From contig NGBS01000345.1 in assembly GCA_002245135.1 (NCBI GenBank), positions 1 through 48,810 of the forward strand: DNA of 48,810 bases, written 5' to 3'. The notes beneath the pieces were generated by a model. That model saw nothing but the letters and a program-made list of their open reading frames with translations. It was not told where the DNA came from and ran no database searches. Shown here piece after piece: positions 1-9,372 of the stretch. The DNA is from Proteromonas lacertae (Eukaryota; Sar; Bigyra; Opalinata; Proteromonadidae). Position 1 is the stretch's first letter, and each line of letters begins with the position of its first letter. A program made the position numbers and the translations under genes.

Positions 1-1901
1 AAAATGAAGGTAAATGTAATGAAGGTTATATATCACTAAGTCAAAATGGAAAGCCTCAAAGAGAGTGTTTATCTGATGGAACATGGTCAGAAGTAACTTT
101 TCCTTGTATTAAAGATGATTATTCATTATTAAGGTTTAACTTACAGAATTTAGCTATCACAATGAATAATAAAAATGAGTTTTGTATAAATGGTAATTTG
201 CTATCACAATATGAAGGAGAATGTGATAAATATAATTATAATTTAGTTATAAAGTTATATTATCAATTAAATGGAACAGGAGTAGAGAATTATTATCAAG
301 ATTTTATATTTGATTGTAGAAATGGTAATTACAGTGTAACTAAATTCAAAGCTGATTTATGTATTGATTCTTCATTATACAATAAAATCAAATTCCATTT
401 ATACTATACCAATACTCATATAACTGATTCTTTATTAAATTTAGGTTGTATGAAACAGATAGTTAATGGAAGTGAATGGCAAGCTAGTTTGATAGGTAAA
501 TCGAATGGAACATGTTTAAGTGGTTATAAGACATTAAATGATAATATATCTCATCCAATTCGTGAATGTTTATATGATGGTAATTATGGATATATAATAG
601 AACCTTGTGTTCAAATACCTTCAAATGAAGGTTTCTTGACTGGATCAGTGAAATATGCAATATTTGGAATATCAATATTGTTGCTGTTGATATGTTTGTT
701 ATTATTATGTTGTTGTTTATTGTGTTATGCTTGTGATCGAACAAAGAAGAAACATAAGAAAAGAGTTAGAAATGAAGCAAATATTGATGCAGAAGATGAA
801 GAAAATGATAATGAAGAAAATGAAAATGATAATGAAAATAATAATGAAGATGATGATAAAGATGAAGACAATAAAGATAATTGTGGAACAAATGTAATAT
901 TTAATGATAAAAATGATATAGAATCAATCGATTGTTGGAATGGTTCAATATCTGGTGATTCAAACAATAATCTCAAGAAAGGAATATTGAAGAAGACATC
1001 CTCTAAGTTTGGTAAAAAATCAAGTGCTATTTCATTAACAAATAATGCTAATTATAATATGAATAACGCTAAGAAGAGTGCAGCAACAATGTATTCCATG
1101 AGAACTAATCAATTACATCCTTCAAAATCCTCTAATTTTGCTAAAAACCCCAATTCCAATGAACCATTACGTCACTTTAAATCTTCTCATAATGTATTAA
1201 GATCAAATTCAAAAATAGCTCCATCATTACCAGGAAGTACAAGTGAAATAATGAACGATAATAATTTATTAGGAAGAACTAAATCATCAACATCATGTGG
1301 TTTTAATCCAACATTTTCAACTTCAAACATTGGTTTGAGTAATCCAAATATGCCAGCATTAGCTAGAACTTCATCGAGTAATTATAATCCTCGATTTACA
1401 TCAGCTACACTTGGTTTAAGTAATCCTGGTTCTGTAGTAAACAGTGATAATGAAAGCAGTGGAAATGAATTATTAGGAGCAAGTGTGTCATCTTTAAAGA
1501 AATCAAATGAAAAAATGAATGAAAATATTCCTCCAAAATATCAATTGAATAAAAGACAAAGTATTGGCCGTTCAATATCCTCTGCATTTCCACCTCCACC
1601 ACAACCACAAATACAACCTCCACACGCTCCTTCCAGTAGTAAAACAGTTCGTCATTACACTGTAAGAGGAGGAAATGGTCCAACTCGATCTGTATCTTGT
1701 CGAATACCTAAAAGAGTGAATAAAACAGAAACTACTGAAGTTCATCCATTTGGAGTCGGAAGTCCTATAAAGAGATCTAAATCTACTCTGTTTAGAGAAA
1801 ATAAGAGTGAAATCAGTAATGGTGGTCCAGTTAGACAAATATCGAAGAAAAATAGTAGTAAAGCAATGGAATTAGACTTAGAAATCGAAGATCTTATTTA
1901 G
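1..1901 (+). CDS. Sushi/CCP-domain type I membrane protein, 5' end outside window
   Basis: The frame is open from the window edge to the TAG at 1899-1901, so the real start lies upstream; the ATG at 162 is internal. Around bases 15-113 the protein shows a sushi (CCP) repeat half, with the order Cys, Gly-Tyr, Arg-Glu-Cys, Gly-Thr-Trp and Pro-Cys. A second sushi-like stretch follows at about 510-610 (GTCLSGY...IRECLYDG...EPC). A transmembrane helix rich in Leu/Ile/Cys lies at about 650-735. A cytoplasmic tail of about 380 residues follows, first very acidic (Glu/Asp/Asn runs), then Ser/Asn/Pro-rich and basic. Sushi modules usually bind proteins or glycans outside the cell, so a surface receptor or adhesin is inferred; the ligand is unknown. 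No intron is needed in the visible part. Confidence 0.75.
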   Translation, partial: NEGKCNEGYISLSQNGKPQRECLSDGTWSEVTFPCIKDDYSLLRFNLQNLAITMNNKNEFCINGNLLSQYEGECDKYNYNLVIKLYYQLNGTGVENYYQDFIFDCRNGNYSVTKFKADLCIDSSLYNKIKFHLYYTNTHITDSLLNLGCMKQIVNGSEWQASLIGKSNGTCLSGYKTLNDNISHPIRECLYDGNYGYIIEPCVQIPSNEGFLTGSVKYAIFGISILLLLICLLLLCCCLLCYACDRTKKKHKKRVRNEANIDAEDEENDNEENENDNENNNEDDDKDEDNKDNCGTNVIFNDKNDIESIDCWNGSISGDSNNNLKKGILKKTSSKFGKKSSAISLTNNANYNMNNAKKSAATMYSMRTNQLHPSKSSNFAKNPNSNEPLRHFKSSHNVLRSNSKIAPSLPGSTSEIMNDNNLLGRTKSSTSCGFNPTFSTSNIGLSNPNMPALARTSSSNYNPRFTSATLGLSNPGSVVNSDNESSGNELLGASVSSLKKSNEKMNENIPPKYQLNKRQSIGRSISSAFPPPPQPQIQPPHAPSSSKTVRHYTVRGGNGPTRSVSCRIPKRVNKTETTEVHPFGVGSPIKRSKSTLFRENKSEISNGGPVRQISKKNSSKAMELDLEIEDLI

Positions 1902-2290
1902 ATTTTTTTTTGATATTATTACTTCCAAATTTTTAAATCCTTTTTCTTTTTTTCTCAATATTTTTGTGTGTGTTGTAGGTATAATACAGTATTTAAATAA
2001 ATAAATGATACTAAATGTCAAGCCTAAAGCTTGATATTTTTTATTTAATTTTTTAAATATAGTTTTTTGTTTTTTGTAGCTATGCTTTCCTTGTTTTTTC
2101 GACAAATATGATTTTGACTGATTTTTTTCTATAGTATTTTATGCTTTTCAGCTAGGTGTAAAAGAGACTTATTTTAATTCAAATAAACGTGAAAAGATTA
2201 TTAATTTAGATAGTTTATTAAGTAAATAAAAGCGTCAATATAATATTTAGATGATAGTTCTTATACTATATACAAATGCCTTCTAAAATT
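1902..2290. other. Intergenic AT-rich stretch with short hairpin
   Basis: No supported gene. It holds the 3' flank of the sushi gene and a small inverted repeat TCAAGC-5 nt-GCTTGA at about 2018-2035. The same hairpin type recurs inside the MULE TIR (about 5162-5178) and in the MULE-like relic (about 2787-2800). Confidence 0.5.
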
Positions 2291-2299
2291 CTGGTTAAT

Positions 2300-2410
2300 A
2301 ACTCGTTGAAGAGAGATTTTCGTGGTTCTAACTTACTGTACATCTCTATTTTGGGTGGAGTGACTTTAGACGGAAAGTTGTAGTAAAAGTTGACAGTAAG
2401 TTAATCTGAA
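2300..2410 (-). pseudogene. Short relic of a Polinton gene (same family as the gene at 20470-21125)
   Basis: Read on the minus strand, this piece gives YYNFPSKVTPPKIEMYSKLE. That closely matches the C-terminal part of the minus-strand gene in the Polinton arm (YYNFPSSITPPKIELYSKLE, bases 20510-20580). Only about 35 codons are recognisable and the rest of the element is absent. It is a decayed fossil, clearly older than the full element at 19430-40374, and shows that the family entered this genome more than once. The function of the parent gene is unknown. Confidence 0.7.
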
Positions 2411-2514
2411 TCAGATACCTCTAAATCGCTGTCTTCAATTATTATTAGTTCAAACTTCTTTTTATTATAATTTATTAGGTGTATGTGCTGTAAACTTTGG
2501 GAAGTTTGTGTTTA

Positions 2515-2840
2515 GACGTGTGCTCAAAATTTGAACTCGCCTAATCTAGTTAGAGTTTGACTCTAATATTTTATATTACTTGACTATAATTGCTTAATTA
2601 AGAGATTCTGAGAAGATGGTAGAGATAGCACAACTTTTTTTGGTCTAATTTCACGATCTTTTAATGATTTGAGCATTTTTGATCCCAACCTATTGTACAT
2701 AATAACTGTACACAGGATCTTCAGTTTTTTTATTAAATATCTTACTATTAGATGAGAATGCTCAAAATATAATGTGTGATAACACAAGCTCGGCTTGAAT
2801 ATTTTTTTATATTTTATAAAATATGAGCACCTGCCTCCTA
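2515..2840. mobile_element. MULE-end relic or MITE related to the TIR at 4904
   Basis: Several landmarks occur in the same order and at similar spacing as in the first 330 bp of the MULE TIR: a GCTCAAAATTTGAAC-like end (about 2523), the TGTACA-TAATAAC-TGTACA motif followed by a GGA-CTTCAG stretch (about 2695-2730), a CAAGC/GCTTG hairpin (about 2787), and an ATGAGCA-type border (about 2820). Sequence between them is strongly diverged. It is either an old solo TIR piece or a small non-autonomous MULE. Confidence 0.5.
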
Positions 2841-3382
2841 TAGGAAGTTAGGGCTTATTTTTGTTAATTAATTAATAAATACTATTATTTTTTAAACTGT
2901 TTGACTTATTTACTATCTGAATAACTATCTTAAGCTCTATTTCAATCGTTTATCCCATAAAAACAATTTAACTAAGTCATTAAGACATATTTATTTATAA
3001 CTAACTGATAATTGAACCTTTTTCTTAAAAAACAAATCATTCAACTAAATTTTGGCAATCTTGTATCTATTCGAGGAAGTCAACATATTTTACATTTCCA
3101 TAGCTTCTATTATTGTTAAATTATCACCTTCTTGAACATAATTTACTTACATTTATTAAACTACTAGCCATTGGATAAGTTAAGAATTTAGAATCATCTA
3201 CTTCTCGTTTTATAATCATGAATTTTGATAAATTGCTTTCTAAAGCATTTCTTATACCTACAACGAAGTTATCTCTATTGAATTGTAATTGATATACTTC
3301 TACTAATCTTTTCATATATTATAAAGCTACTTCTTTTATATTCAATTTACCTCTCATGATTTAGCATTGAATATCTAGCTTT

Positions 3383-3607
3383 TACAACCATTCTTTAAAA
3401 TTTCTCAGGTGTAAGTAGACCTTTATCATTTGTAATTGTGATCTTATTAGCTTTACCAATACTCTCTTTTACAACACTTATATTCAAAGCATTATTAGTT
3501 ATTATATATTGTCATAGATTCTTCACCTTCAAACACTTGAATTAACACATCGAGTTGTTAATCACTGTATGTACAAAATACTTGAGTATTATTAACTGAA
3601 ATTTTGA
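3383..3607 (-). pseudogene. HSP70 pseudogene (substrate-binding domain fragment)
   Basis: The minus strand reads TQVFCTYSD, then QLDVLIQVFEGEESMT, then ALNISVVKESIGKANKITIT and NDKGLLTPEKF. These follow the HSP70 order around TTYSDNQPGVLIQVYEGER and NKITITNDKGRLS. In-frame stops interrupt it, and the segment between EGEE-SMT and the NVS-like strand (normally about 25 residues with IPPAPRGVPQ) is deleted. Flanking stretches at about 3296-3345 and 3628-3680 are diverged direct repeats of each other, encoding a YMK-LIEV-LQL-like string, so the fragment may have been copied or inserted there. No intact HSP70 gene is in the window. Confidence 0.75.
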
Positions 3608-3789
3608 TATTAATTGTAATTAATTAACTTCTATTAATCCTTTCATATATTCAAAAGCTAATTCTTTAACTTTGCATAACTTTTACTATGTTAAATCATC
3701 TCTTCTAAAAAACCTTTTTAAATCACTATAATTTCTTTTCTGTTCAATAAACAAGTCTCAATAATTACTTTAACAAGCACACATTCCTA

Positions 3790-4450
3790 TATTATAGTGA
3801 AATTCCCATTGCCCAAATATCACTCAATGGACTTATACTACCTGTTTTAATTGATTTGTTTAATATTTTTATTGCATATTGATTCTTTGATGGATCTTCA
3901 CATAATTCATCTAATTTCTTTATTATTTTATATTGATTGATATGTCCATTACCACTTTGATCTACTTGTAACTTTAATAAATTAGTTTGCTCCATAGGCT
4001 TATCGATTGTTACATGACGTTTTAATTTTGCATGAATATTTTCACTTATATCACAAGTATTGTACTATACTTTTTGACATTTTTTCGAGCTTCTATTTCA
4101 TGAGAGGTTGTGGAATTTCGAGGTGATTCGTTTGTAAGCCAATCATAAACTTCAGGATTATCACACTCTTCAGAACAATAAGACATACCAACTGATCCTA
4201 TTGAATGATGTGTATGCCTACCACCTACAACAGATTGACCAATTGGTCTAACTGAAGGTTTTATTATATTATTAGATGACAATGGTTGGTTTCGAGATGA
4301 ATTCTGTTGACTTCCACCATTTTGGTTTTTTAAAGCTTTTTCATGTATATTTAACTTCACTGTTTTTATTTCTACCTCAGATTCAAAAATATTTGGAACT
4401 ACTACAGGGCTAGAACCCTTACATCCCGTTATTTTCTTTCCAGAATTTTA
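3790..4450 (-). pseudogene. CaMKK/LKB1-activator-like kinase, decayed copy
   Basis: The minus strand reads an Asn/Ser-rich N-terminal region (4071-4450), then a 26-nt intron (4045-4070, GTATAG...ATAAG), then INQYKIIKKL, QYAIKILNKS and PLSDIWAMGISL. The order matches a kinase whose first strand (INQYxIxKxxG) and AIKxLNKS segment are typical of the calmodulin-dependent kinase kinase group, and DIWAMGxxL is that group's helix F signature. The glycine loop, catalytic loop and DFG segment are missing because of internal deletions, and the frame stops just after helix F. This is a host pseudogene, not an active kinase. The upstream boundary is uncertain; the open frame begins near 4450 without a clear ATG. 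Confidence 0.6.
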
Positions 4451-4511
4451 AATTCAAGAAATATTAATAAACAAAGTGTTAAAAAGTTTGAAGGCTTGTT
4501 ATCTTTATGAA

Positions 4512-4881
4512 AGATTTTTAATGGTGAATCGTCTGCTTTAGAACCTTTACAAGCTCAAACAAAGTTTCAAGAGTTTTTAAGAGATTATAGTGAAAACAAT
4601 ATTTATATCTACAGGTATATATAAATATATTGATTATTCTTATCACTAGAAAATCATTATTGGAAAATTTCAACAGAGGTAATGAAGATGAAAATATCAA
4701 TCCATCTATAACAGATGTTAATACAAGAACAATAAAAATTCCTAAAGTAATTGAAATAGTTGAAGATACAACTGATGTTGATGATGATAAACATGTTGAG
4801 CTTGATGAAATTAGTTTAATATTGATAATAATAAAGTTCATAAAAAAGTATATCACAGATGTAGGTCGTATGACAAACTAA
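4512..4881 (+). CDS. Short two-exon gene fragment, unrecognised
   Basis: An open stretch from about 4512 joins across a 35-nt intron (4615-4649, GTATATA...CACTAG) to a second exon ending at the stop at 4879-4881. The first part reads KFQEFLRDY...IYIYR and faintly recalls the N-terminal start of MCM5 (K-F-x-x-F...IYR). The second part is acidic and ends in an Ile/Leu-rich segment, which does not fit MCM. No in-frame ATG is visible, and the MULE begins 22 bp after the stop. It is probably the remnant of a longer gene; I do not assign a function. Confidence 0.35.
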
Positions 4882-4903
4882 CTATATATTTGGAAAAGTT
4901 CTA

Positions 4904-7219
4904 TTTTGAGCAGCTGCTCAAATTTTGAACAGGCTGTTTCTAATAGCGCCATGAATCTCATATTGAAATTTGTCTGACTATTATAAATTATTATAGCTTT
5001 TCTGAATTGTGTGTGGTATTTAGACATCATCAATGTTAATCATTAGAATAATTATAAGAATTTTGTATATAAATTTATTGTACATAATAACTGTACATTG
5101 GACCTCCAGTTTTTATTCTAATTATTTTGTTATTTCAAGAGAAAAATGAAAAAATATAAATTTAGTCAAGCATTTGGCTTGATTTGAATTTGAAATTTAT
5201 ATATTTTGAGCATTTGTTATGTATAGCAACATATTTTTAATTTTAATTAAATAGATTTCAACTTTATCATAATTTTCAATTATATATATATCAAAAGTCC
5301 ATATTCTTCGTATAATTATATATATTTTTAATTGGTTTAGATTTAAAGAATTATGAAAAGATTATAGATAGAATAGCATACGACTAAATTTATTATGGAA
5401 TGGATTGATTCAAAAATATGGAAGAATGCGTGATAAGCCAGATAGTAAGGAATATAAATCAAAAATGGTTAAGAAAGAGTCTTACTATATCACTTGAAGA
5501 AATAAAGAACATAGTTGCATTGAAAAATGAGAATATAATCTAAATTTAAGTGATATATTTAAATATGAAATGGATTATACTCAAAGATATATTGAATGTA
5601 GTAATAATGGAATACAGGATGTGAAATGTAATGGTTGTAATAGGATTTATAGGAATATCTTCTTCAGAAATTGATTCTTTTTATTAATTGATAATTTACA
5701 CAAATATTTAACATTTATACTTTAATTTGTGTATTTAATATGTGTATGTTACTTAATATTAAATTGGCCTATATCAATGAATTTTAGGATTAAATATGCC
5801 AATTGTTGAACAAGATTCATTTACTTTCAACATTCAAAGATTGATAAAGATATAGATGACATGGTTAGCTTGTCGAAGAACTTGAATGTATTTAGAACTG
5901 AGTTAGGCAAATGACATCCTTTTCGACTTTTGTCCCTTTCACACGCTCAAAATACCCAGTGTTTTCCTGTAGCTGTCCCTTTTGTCCATTTTGCTTTTTT
6001 ATTATCTTTTTAGTTTTTCTGTAATAAATAGTAAAAATAATCAATCACTAAGCAATATATATCAATATAACACATTATACTCCTGCCCTACTGAAAAATT
6101 AACAAATAAATATATTATTTGTCAATTTAACTATTTTTTTAATATATTGTAGTTGCATTTAATTGTTTTCACTCATTTTTTATCCCATTTTATATGCTAT
6201 TCCCTAATCTGTTTCTCTGTTTGTTATGTATCAATCCCTGTATAGAAAAACTATGTTCTATTAAGCTTCTAGAGTTTGGGATTGTTTGTATTCTATGAAG
6301 CTGCTACGTCTTTTATATGACATGATAAAATAAAAAAGCTTGAAAAGAAATCAAGCTTGGATTTATTTCAAAGTTTAATATTTCGTGTTATGATTAAGTA
6401 TTGTTTCTTTTTATGTTCATATGTTTGTAATGTTGTAAATTCGTATGTATAAATCTAAAAATTAATTACTGTTTCTTTGAAATACTGTGAATTAATGAAT
6501 ATTAAAATTTAGCTAAATTTAATCAGTTTATTTTACTGTATATATTCAAATTAGTTATAAGTAGTTTATTAATTTACATTATATTCAGATTATGTCAATT
6601 TGTTTGATATTTCTATTATGAAGTGACGCTATTTATGTAAATGAACAATACATTTATAAGTATGTTATTTAGATAGATTTAATGCATAAAATTTACATAA
6701 TATTTTGATTAATAGAAATGAACATAGGTATATTTGTTCTTAAACAGGTTAATATGTCTTATAAACAATAGGATATATAATATATGTAGTATTTATGATA
6801 AACAAATATTGAATAAAGGGACACAAAAGGAATACTGTCCTTCTTGAAAAAAACATGTTCGATTTCCTTACAGGCTAGACGAGAGAAGAAAGGACAGAAA
6901 GGAGGATATGGCTCCAGAAGGATGTCCTTTCTGCAACTCATATATCACTATATCAACATACATTATATCACATCACTCAATAATATAGAATTAATAATAA
7001 CAATATAATAGAAATTATTGACAAAATTATTGAAAGTGTAATCTAGTATTTCAAGTATGAACTAGTACTTTTTTATGTTTAAAAATATTTAATCGTTTCA
7101 TATTTTGTGGCATTATAATTTATAATCTATTTTCTATATCATACTTGAAAATAAATAATACATGAACATAATAACTATTGATGCCAATGATTTTGTATCA
7201 GTTCCTACTAATGATAGTA
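4904..7219 (+). repeat. MULE left terminal inverted repeat
   Basis: Identity with the reverse complement of 9373-11688 stops at base 7219, inside the transposase reading frame. It contains a nested hAT-like element at 5898-6940. Without that insert the original TIR would have been about 1.27 kb. Confidence 0.92.
5898..6940. mobile_element. Nested hAT-like non-autonomous element in left TIR
   Basis: The ends pair as CTGAGTTAGGCAAATGACAT at the left and TGAGTTGCAGAAAGGACAT at the right (reverse complement), both followed by CCTT. Subterminal GGGACA/TGTCCC repeats are shared with the hAT element at 32697-35443. There is no coding capacity beyond a 60-codon chance ORF and no clear 8-bp duplication. 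The exact mirror copy lies at 9652-10694. Confidence 0.55.
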
Positions 7220-9183
7220 GACATACAATAGTCGATCGAAGAAAAAAGGAGTTATATAAACAATGTCAAAAATACCCTCCTTTGGATTCTTTTTATAGCA
7301 TTAATGAATCAATATTTCAGAAGAAATTTAAGTCAATTGGTGATTTATACTTTTTAGTCTATGTATATGCTACACAATATGACTTTGAAGTAGTAGTTAC
7401 TCATGGCAAAAATGTTAGCAAGGAAAAGACATTAAAATTTACTTGTAGTAAAGGAATGTGTCAATTTTATATCAAAGCAAAATATACTGATTATCAAGTT
7501 CATGTCAAATTTAATCCACATTCCCATCAGCTGAATATGGTAAGTAAAAAGATAATTAGTGTTATGACGGATGATATTTTGAATGAAGTGCATTGTATGG
7601 TTATGCAGACAAGAAACACATCTAAAGAAATTATTAATGTTATAAAAAATAATTATAATATTTCAACTCGTGTTATAAAACAGATAGATTGTGAAGTAAA
7701 TAAACTACGTCAAATGTTACGAGATGAAAATTCTGGTAGATACAAATTCTATGAAAGTATAAAATCAAAGTATACATATTTCGAAAATTCTCACTGTACG
7801 CTTGTCATTTTAGACAAAATAAGGTTAAGTAAGTATAGTACATTGTGTTGTGATGGTACTTTTTCTATTTTTCTTGGTCATGAACAGCTATATGTTATAT
7901 ACTCTCAAGTCAGTCCTTCTTTATTAATTATAGTAGCTTTCGCAATTACTCAAAATAAAACCAGTGATACATACAAATTTATATTTAAGAATTTAAATCA
8001 ATATTACAATATAAAGGCAGTTATTCACGACAAAGAGATGGCTGTTGTCAAAGCTCTAAAGGAATTAAATATTAAGTTTGTATTCGACACCTTTCATCTT
8101 CTTATGTGTGTAAAAGATAAGTTGCTTAAACATTTATTATATCAATACATTAAAGATCCTAGTTCAATAAATATTAATGACTTAGATGAAAAATACAAAA
8201 TCTATTTTAATAGGGATGGAATAACTAATTTTGGTATTTATGGATGTCATAGTAGTTCAGCAGTTGAATCTTTAAATCACAAAATCAAAAACGATTTGAA
8301 ATATAGGAAATCACGCTATGATAATGTATTGACAGTACTAGAAAAACTTCATCAACAACAATTTGATAAAATACAATCAATTGCTTCTATAGAGAATGAT
8401 AATAATTTATTATACCAAAATTTATTGTGGGAGGAGTGTAGTAGAAATATTTATAGAGAATTTGAGAGAGTGTATGAAGATAACTATTCTAGCACATTTG
8501 ATGAAGAATCTAATTCATATTATATTAACAATGAGTACAAAATTACAATGAATAATACAAATATCCAGTGTAGTTGTTTTTTACATAACTTTAGTGGAGT
8601 ACCTTGTTCTCACATACTCTATATAATAATAAAATATGGATTAAACTTTGAAATTATTCATTTAATATCAAATGAATGTTTCAAAAGATATTTTCAATCA
8701 ACCATTCCTATAACAGATTACTATTTAGATTATGTTTATCCTGTTGATATAGAGATTATAAATAATACTATTCCTAGTGATGATGTAGATACTGATAATA
8801 TTAATATTCCTATTAATGATAATGAGTTGGATAAAACAGATATTGAAATATTACAGAAAATAATTAGTAATATATACAAAGCTGGCATGTTAAATGATAT
8901 AGATGACACTGTTGAAGAAATATATCAACAAATTAAAAAACCACTTACCCAAAATCTTTATCACACTATATCTGAAAATGACTTTAACAGTTTCATTAAT
9001 AAGGATTATACGAATATAAAACAAGAATCAGCAGTAACAATATTATCAATTATCTATTTATTAATAAGTAAAATCAAAAAAGGATACATAATAATTGATA
9101 AGGATGCTGTACTAAACTACATTAATAATGAAGTGAAGAAGAGAAAAATAGTAATGGAAAAAAGACACAAAACATCATACTAA
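7162..9183 (+). CDS. MULE transposase with SWIM zinc finger
   Basis: 673 residues, no intron. The N-terminal half (about residues 65-130) has a FAR1/WRKY-GCM1-like zinc module (FTCSKGMCQFYIKA, later NPHSHQ). The DDE catalytic core follows: first Asp in LCCDGTFSIF (about 232), second in VIHDKEMAVVKAL (about 292), and Glu in SSSAVESLNHKIK (about 372). A SWIM zinc finger, CSCFLHNFSGVPCSHILYII (about 472-491), closes the core. This is the classic MULE order: DNA binding, RNase H-fold strand cleavage, SWIM. All key residues are present, so the enzyme looks active in principle. Start choice: this ATG is the first in the frame and lies 58 bp inside the TIR boundary, so the promoter must be in the TIR. 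The C-terminal 150 residues are acidic and unrecognised. Confidence 0.93.
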   Translation: MNIITIDANDFVSVPTNDSRHTIVDRRKKELYKQCQKYPPLDSFYSINESIFQKKFKSIGDLYFLVYVYATQYDFEVVVTHGKNVSKEKTLKFTCSKGMCQFYIKAKYTDYQVHVKFNPHSHQLNMVSKKIISVMTDDILNEVHCMVMQTRNTSKEIINVIKNNYNISTRVIKQIDCEVNKLRQMLRDENSGRYKFYESIKSKYTYFENSHCTLVILDKIRLSKYSTLCCDGTFSIFLGHEQLYVIYSQVSPSLLIIVAFAITQNKTSDTYKFIFKNLNQYYNIKAVIHDKEMAVVKALKELNIKFVFDTFHLLMCVKDKLLKHLLYQYIKDPSSININDLDEKYKIYFNRDGITNFGIYGCHSSSAVESLNHKIKNDLKYRKSRYDNVLTVLEKLHQQQFDKIQSIASIENDNNLLYQNLLWEECSRNIYREFERVYEDNYSSTFDEESNSYYINNEYKITMNNTNIQCSCFLHNFSGVPCSHILYIIIKYGLNFEIIHLISNECFKRYFQSTIPITDYYLDYVYPVDIEIINNTIPSDDVDTDNINIPINDNELDKTDIEILQKIISNIYKAGMLNDIDDTVEEIYQQIKKPLTQNLYHTISENDFNSFINKDYTNIKQESAVTILSIIYLLISKIKKGYIIIDKDAVLNYINNEVKKRKIVMEKRHKTSY

Positions 9184-9372
9184 TGATAATATTATAACTT
9201 TTTTGAATTAAGATATTCTTATTGGAATTTATATTCTTTGTGTTAGTTGGATAAACAACTACAGCAATTGTTAAATGTTATTTACGATGATCATCAGAAA
9301 AACCCTAACCCTAACCCTTTCTCCTTCTATTACTTCATCATTTATTCCATCTTCTATTATTTCATCTTCTAT
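9184..9372. repeat. Unique interior of the MULE with telomere-like repeat
   Basis: This 189-bp stretch is the only part of the element outside the gene and TIRs. It contains AACCCTAACCCTAACCC at 9301-9317, nearly three units of the CCCTAA telomere repeat, followed by a short imperfect tandem of CATCTTCTATTACT-like units (about 9319-9380). Confidence 0.8.

Noticed and set aside
4512-4614. MCM5 N-terminal exon
   Set aside because: Only a short KFxxFL...IYR similarity, and the next exon does not continue the family.
6759-6941. 60-codon minus-strand ORF, identical to a plus-strand ORF at 9651-9833
   Set aside because: It lies inside the mirrored nested hAT-like element and has no family features; the duplication is explained by the TIRs.
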